Part shown: positions 9,288-12,898 of the stretch, in pieces
Position numbering within the stretch: position 1 is the stretch's first letter
How the letters are laid out: every line of letters starts with the position of its first letter
NCBI GenBank assembly: GCA_000697335.1
Contig: JNEM01011058.1
Coordinates: 1-12,898, forward strand
Reading direction: 5' to 3'
Source of the DNA: Conidiobolus incongruus B7586
Taxonomy: Eukaryota > Entomophthoromycota > Entomophthoromycetes > Entomophthorales > Conidiobolaceae
Length of the DNA: 12,898 nt
The notes under the pieces: model-generated
Seen by the model: the letters and a program-made list of their open reading frames with translations, nothing else
What the model was told of the DNA's origin: nothing
Database searches by the model: none
Translations under genes and position numbers: made by a program

Positions 9288-10543
9288 ATGAAACCAGATT
9301 TATTATTAATAAAATTTGGTTGAAATGCTTGGTATTAATAATTAGGTTCAACAAAATTACTTATATGACTTGAGATATTTTTATTTTGATATAAATTATA
9401 TAAACTTAATATAGGATTGTTTCAGAGATTATAATTAGTTCAGTTAACTGGAACTATTCAAGTTCTATTACAATCAAATTTAAAGGAATTTATATTATAT
9501 AAACTTAATATATTCAATTATAATTATTTTTATTTATTTTATACTTTCAAAAATTATATAAATTAAATTAATAGTTTCTTTATTAAATTATATTATAAGG
9601 GAGAATAAATTTATATATATATTTTTATACTTTTAATATATGAATGTTTTTAAATCTGAATAATATAAAAAGAATTATATTTACTATTAATTTAAATTCA
9701 GAATAAATAAATAAGAAATGGACAATATATTGAAAAATAAAATCATATTAAGAAAAATTCCTATTATATAACATATATTTAATTATATATCAAATATATT
9801 AATTTATCAACCAAATTTTTTCACTAATTAATATTAAAATCAATAAATAAAAGATTTAATATAATATCAATTTATATTCTATAAATTAATTAAATATAAT
9901 TAAATATAATTAATTTGAATAAGTATGATCCATTAGTTTAATAACATATATTTGAGATAAGTTTGAAAAGTTAGATTATCAATTTTAATTATAGAAATAT
10001 TATGTTTAATTAAATTAAATATATCATTATTTTAATTTGAATATCTTTTGTATATAATTTAATTATTAAATAAAAATATTTTTTAAAAATGTTTTTAATA
10101 ATAAATATATAAATTTTTCGATTTTTGCTTTATAATTGATTATTAAAATTTTATAAAACATATATATTTATTCCTTTAGTTATTTTTAAATATTTGCTTA
10201 TTTTTTAATTATTGTAATTTTGAATTAAAGTAATTATTTTTAAAATTAATAATATTTTATTATAATTATAGATATATAAATAAATTCAAAATTTATCTTA
10301 TATTTAATAACTCGATATTAATTAAAAAAAATAATATAAAATATTGCTATATTATTATATAATATTCTCAAATTTATAACTATCAAGTATTGAAATTAAT
10401 ATTATTAATTATAATATTAATTATTTTTCTTATTATTATAATATTTAAAAATGGGAAATTTTTTAGTTTCTGTTTTTTCAAACTTATTAGTTTTAAATAA
10501 AAAAACATATACAAAACAAATACAAAAATATATTGTTTTAAGT
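9288..10543. other. AT desert, no gene seen
   Basis: Apart from the inverted repeats at 9437-9465 this stretch is almost pure A/T. All frames are closed and no RNA gene or conserved motif was seen. Confidence 0.7.
9437..9465. repeat. Nested AGTTC/GAACT inverted repeats
   Basis: AGTTC (9437-9441) and GAACT (9451-9455) flank the palindrome AGTTAACT (9442-9449) with one bulged G. GAACT pairs again with AGTTC at 9461-9465. Three regularly spaced half-sites of this kind suit a dimeric DNA-binding protein, but no gene is nearby. Confidence 0.4.
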
Positions 10544-10568
10544 TATATATATATATATATATATATAT
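10544..10568. repeat. (TA)n microsatellite, about 12.5 units
   Basis: This is an uninterrupted 25-base alternating TA run, the longest simple repeat in the window. It is likely to vary in length and may extrude as a cruciform. Confidence 0.9.
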
Positions 10569-12898
10569 TATCTTTTCTGATTAAAAAAATAATTTTTTAA
10601 ATTAGTTATTTAATTTAATTATGCTTAATAATAATTATCAAAAGTTTTTTATTTTAGTATTAGTAAAATTAAACCATAAACCCTTTAATATTATTTAAAA
10701 TTTACAAGCAGCTTTTAATAATGAAATATTATCTAAATTAAAAATTTATCAATAGATAAATTATTTTAAGATTAAGAAAGAAACTATCTAAAATCTGTTA
10801 AAATCTAAAAGTCTAATTTTAATTATTACTCTTTTAATTATTAATAAAGTGAAAAAATATATTAAAAAACACCTTTTAATTCAATTAGAGAATTATCAAG
10901 ATATTTTAATTAGTCATATAATTATTTTATATATATTAAAATATAAACTAAAATTAATTAATAAAAATATAAAATAAGTACCTTATAATTTAACTAAAGC
11001 TCAAAAAAGCTAGAATAGCTATTATTAAACAAACCTTATTAAGGTATAGTTAGAAACTAAAGTATTAATAATAAATTATTATAATTGATAAATCTTAGAT
11101 TTTTTTATATAATCTTTTACTAAAATATAAATCAGGATGTTAAATTAAGTTAAATCAACCCTTTTCATAAATTTTTTTAAATAAACATTATATTAATATG
11201 CAAATATTAACTATTACAATAGATTATAATTCTATATATTATTTTTATTTAGTTTTTAAAAAATAATCAATTAATAAAAGATTTTATATTTTTTTAAATA
11301 AAATTATTTCTAATTGGTATTCTTAATATAATTTAAGAAAAATTTATTATTTTATATAATAATTATAAAATATATAAATTTAAAGTTATAAAAAACTTTT
11401 TAATCAAAAATAACTAAAAAAGACTACCATATCTATGATATTTTTTAGATTATAACCAATATAATTATAATTATTTTACGCAATTAAAAAACCAATTTAT
11501 AAGAAGGAAAACTTCAAGTTTTAATAATAAATACTATTTTTTAAATATTAAAACTTTGCTAAAAATATAGCAAAAATTTATTAAAAATAAAGGAAATTAT
11601 TAATCTTATATTATAAATTGATTCATATAATTAATATATTAAAATATTAATTTTTTTCAATTACAAAAGATTCTCAATATTTAAATTACAAAGAATTTTT
11701 AATTTTTATTTAAATTAATAGAAAAAAAATATCAAATAATATATTGAATTTAATCAATAAAAATAAATATTATTTTATTAGTTATATTTTTATAATAAGT
11801 TTATTTTTTATTTCAGATTAGAGAATTGAATAATAAATATTAATGAAAAAATAAAATAATTATATAATTTTTCATTTAAAATTATATAAAAAATAAAAGA
11901 TTAATATTCTCCTTTATTAATAATTTTTTCTATATTCTTGGCAAGCTTTTAATTTCTATAATATAGCTTTTTTTATAAAGGACAGAAAATTAATATTTTA
12001 TAAATTAATTAATTTGTTGATTAGAATTTTTTCTATAAATAATTATTTAATTTTTTCAAATAATTTTAGCTATATAAGTTAATCAGGTAAATATATTAGT
12101 TATAATAGCTTTTTCTATTTTTTTATATTATAAATCTTTTATAACTTTAAATATATTTATTTTATATTTATTATGCCAAATAATATATATTTTTAATTAA
12201 TATTAAAAATATCTGTTAAAAAGGCTTTTAATTAAAAAACTATATAGAGTTTATTATTAATTGATTTTTTAAAATATTAAATAAAAATATTATATATTAT
12301 TATAATCTATTAATATAAATAATATTTATTTATATATTAAATATTTGTTAATTGGAATTTATTAAAGGAATTAATCTGGGTTAATATAACCTCTTGCTTT
12401 ATTTTTAAATAAAAGATTATATCAAAGAATTTAAAATTTATGAATTATAATTATTTATTATAAATACCTTTATTTTTGGTTATATTTTAATAAATTTGAT
12501 ATAGTAATAAATACTTTAGTTTTCTTCTATTTTTTAATTAAATTATAAGATATTTATTTTATATTTTTATTTATTAATTTATATTTAAATATAGGAATAT
12601 ATAGTATACTTATATAATTATTATCAAATATTTATAATAATTTTTTAGCTAAATTAAAAAAAATATATTGATATATTTTTTTATTTTATTAATAACTAAA
12701 AAAATTATATTAGAAATTAGTCTTTTAAATCTTAAATCTAATGATATATGGTAGTTTTAAATAAAATATCATCTTTTTAAATTTTTGCAAGTTTTTTGAT
12801 AATTTTAATAAGTTTATGGTTAAATTTTAAGGATATCAAAATAAAAGCCATTTGATAACCATTATTTTTTTAAATATAACTAAATTTCAATATAATTT
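10569..12898. other. AT desert with strongly eroded sequence, no gene recognised
   Basis: The stretch is about 90% A+T with stops in every frame. Some parts (for example 10980-11060 and 12350-12400) have a slightly less random look, with AAAGCT/TAGCT words and a few G/C bases, as if older coding or repeat DNA had drifted toward A/T. No domain, terminal repeat or boundary could be identified, so no element is named. Confidence 0.55.

Noticed and set aside
9228-9290. tRNA, U6 or other spliceosomal RNA gene in the G+C island
   Set aside because: No convincing A and B boxes, cloverleaf or known snRNA core sequence was found. A weak Sm-like ATTTTT run is not enough in AT-rich DNA.
10980-11160. 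Remnant coding sequence of a transposable element
   Set aside because: The texture suggests eroded coding DNA, but no motif, boundary or family could be supported.
1-12898. Dictyostelid or mitochondrial origin
   Set aside because: The receptor uses many codons ending in G or C (CGG, ACG, GCG, CTC), unlike dictyostelid genes. No mitochondrial gene, tRNA or rRNA is present, and a spliceosomal intron is.
1-12898. CRISPR array, bacterial operon or prophage
   Set aside because: There are no regularly spaced direct repeats, no ribosome-binding-site-led gene series and no phage-type genes; the window is eukaryotic.

Overview
The window is an extremely AT-rich eukaryotic contig piece. By eye most 60-base lines are 85-95% A+T. 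It holds one convincing protein gene, a patch of decayed LTR-retroelement sequence upstream of it, and long AT-only deserts. The gene encodes a seven-transmembrane receptor with a short (49 nt), canonical GT...AG intron. Short introns, very AT-rich spacers and this receptor type (a TM3 ending in HLYR and a TM7 ending in DPALW) fit a fungus. My best guess is an early-diverging lineage (Mucoromycota, Zoopagomycota or similar), but the sequence cannot fix the species.

Layout. Positions 1-3060 are an AT desert with only microsatellites and small palindromes. From about 3060 to 6880 the DNA is mixed. It contains two related LTR-like segments (3942-4143 and 6619-6873) sharing collinear exact blocks, a possible third fragment (4190-4320), and a distinct LTR-like unit (about 5726-5972). 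The last is followed by a roughly 33% G+C stretch with repeated GGTG/CACC palindromes (6040-6380). These are fossils: no capsid, protease, reverse transcriptase or integrase could be recognised. From 7120 to 7773 lies the likely promoter and leader of the receptor gene, with three exact GCCAAT/ATTGGC elements. The receptor gene runs from 7774 to 8812. Reading straight through gives a 310-residue product ending at 8706, but removing 8678-8726 joins it to an 86-base G+C-rich second exon and gives 329 residues with a Ser/Thr/Asn-rich cytoplasmic tail.

Downstream, 8813-12898 is another AT desert. It is broken by one sharp, unexplained G+C island at 9228-9287 (27 of 57 bases before the stop are G/C, with four CpGs), a small nested palindrome at 9437-9465 and a (TA)n tract at 10544-10568.

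There is no operon-like arrangement and no neighbouring gene to supply pathway context. The most useful conclusions are the corrected two-exon receptor model, the cluster of LTR fossils and the 9228-9287 island. I did not find a convincing new multi-gene system.
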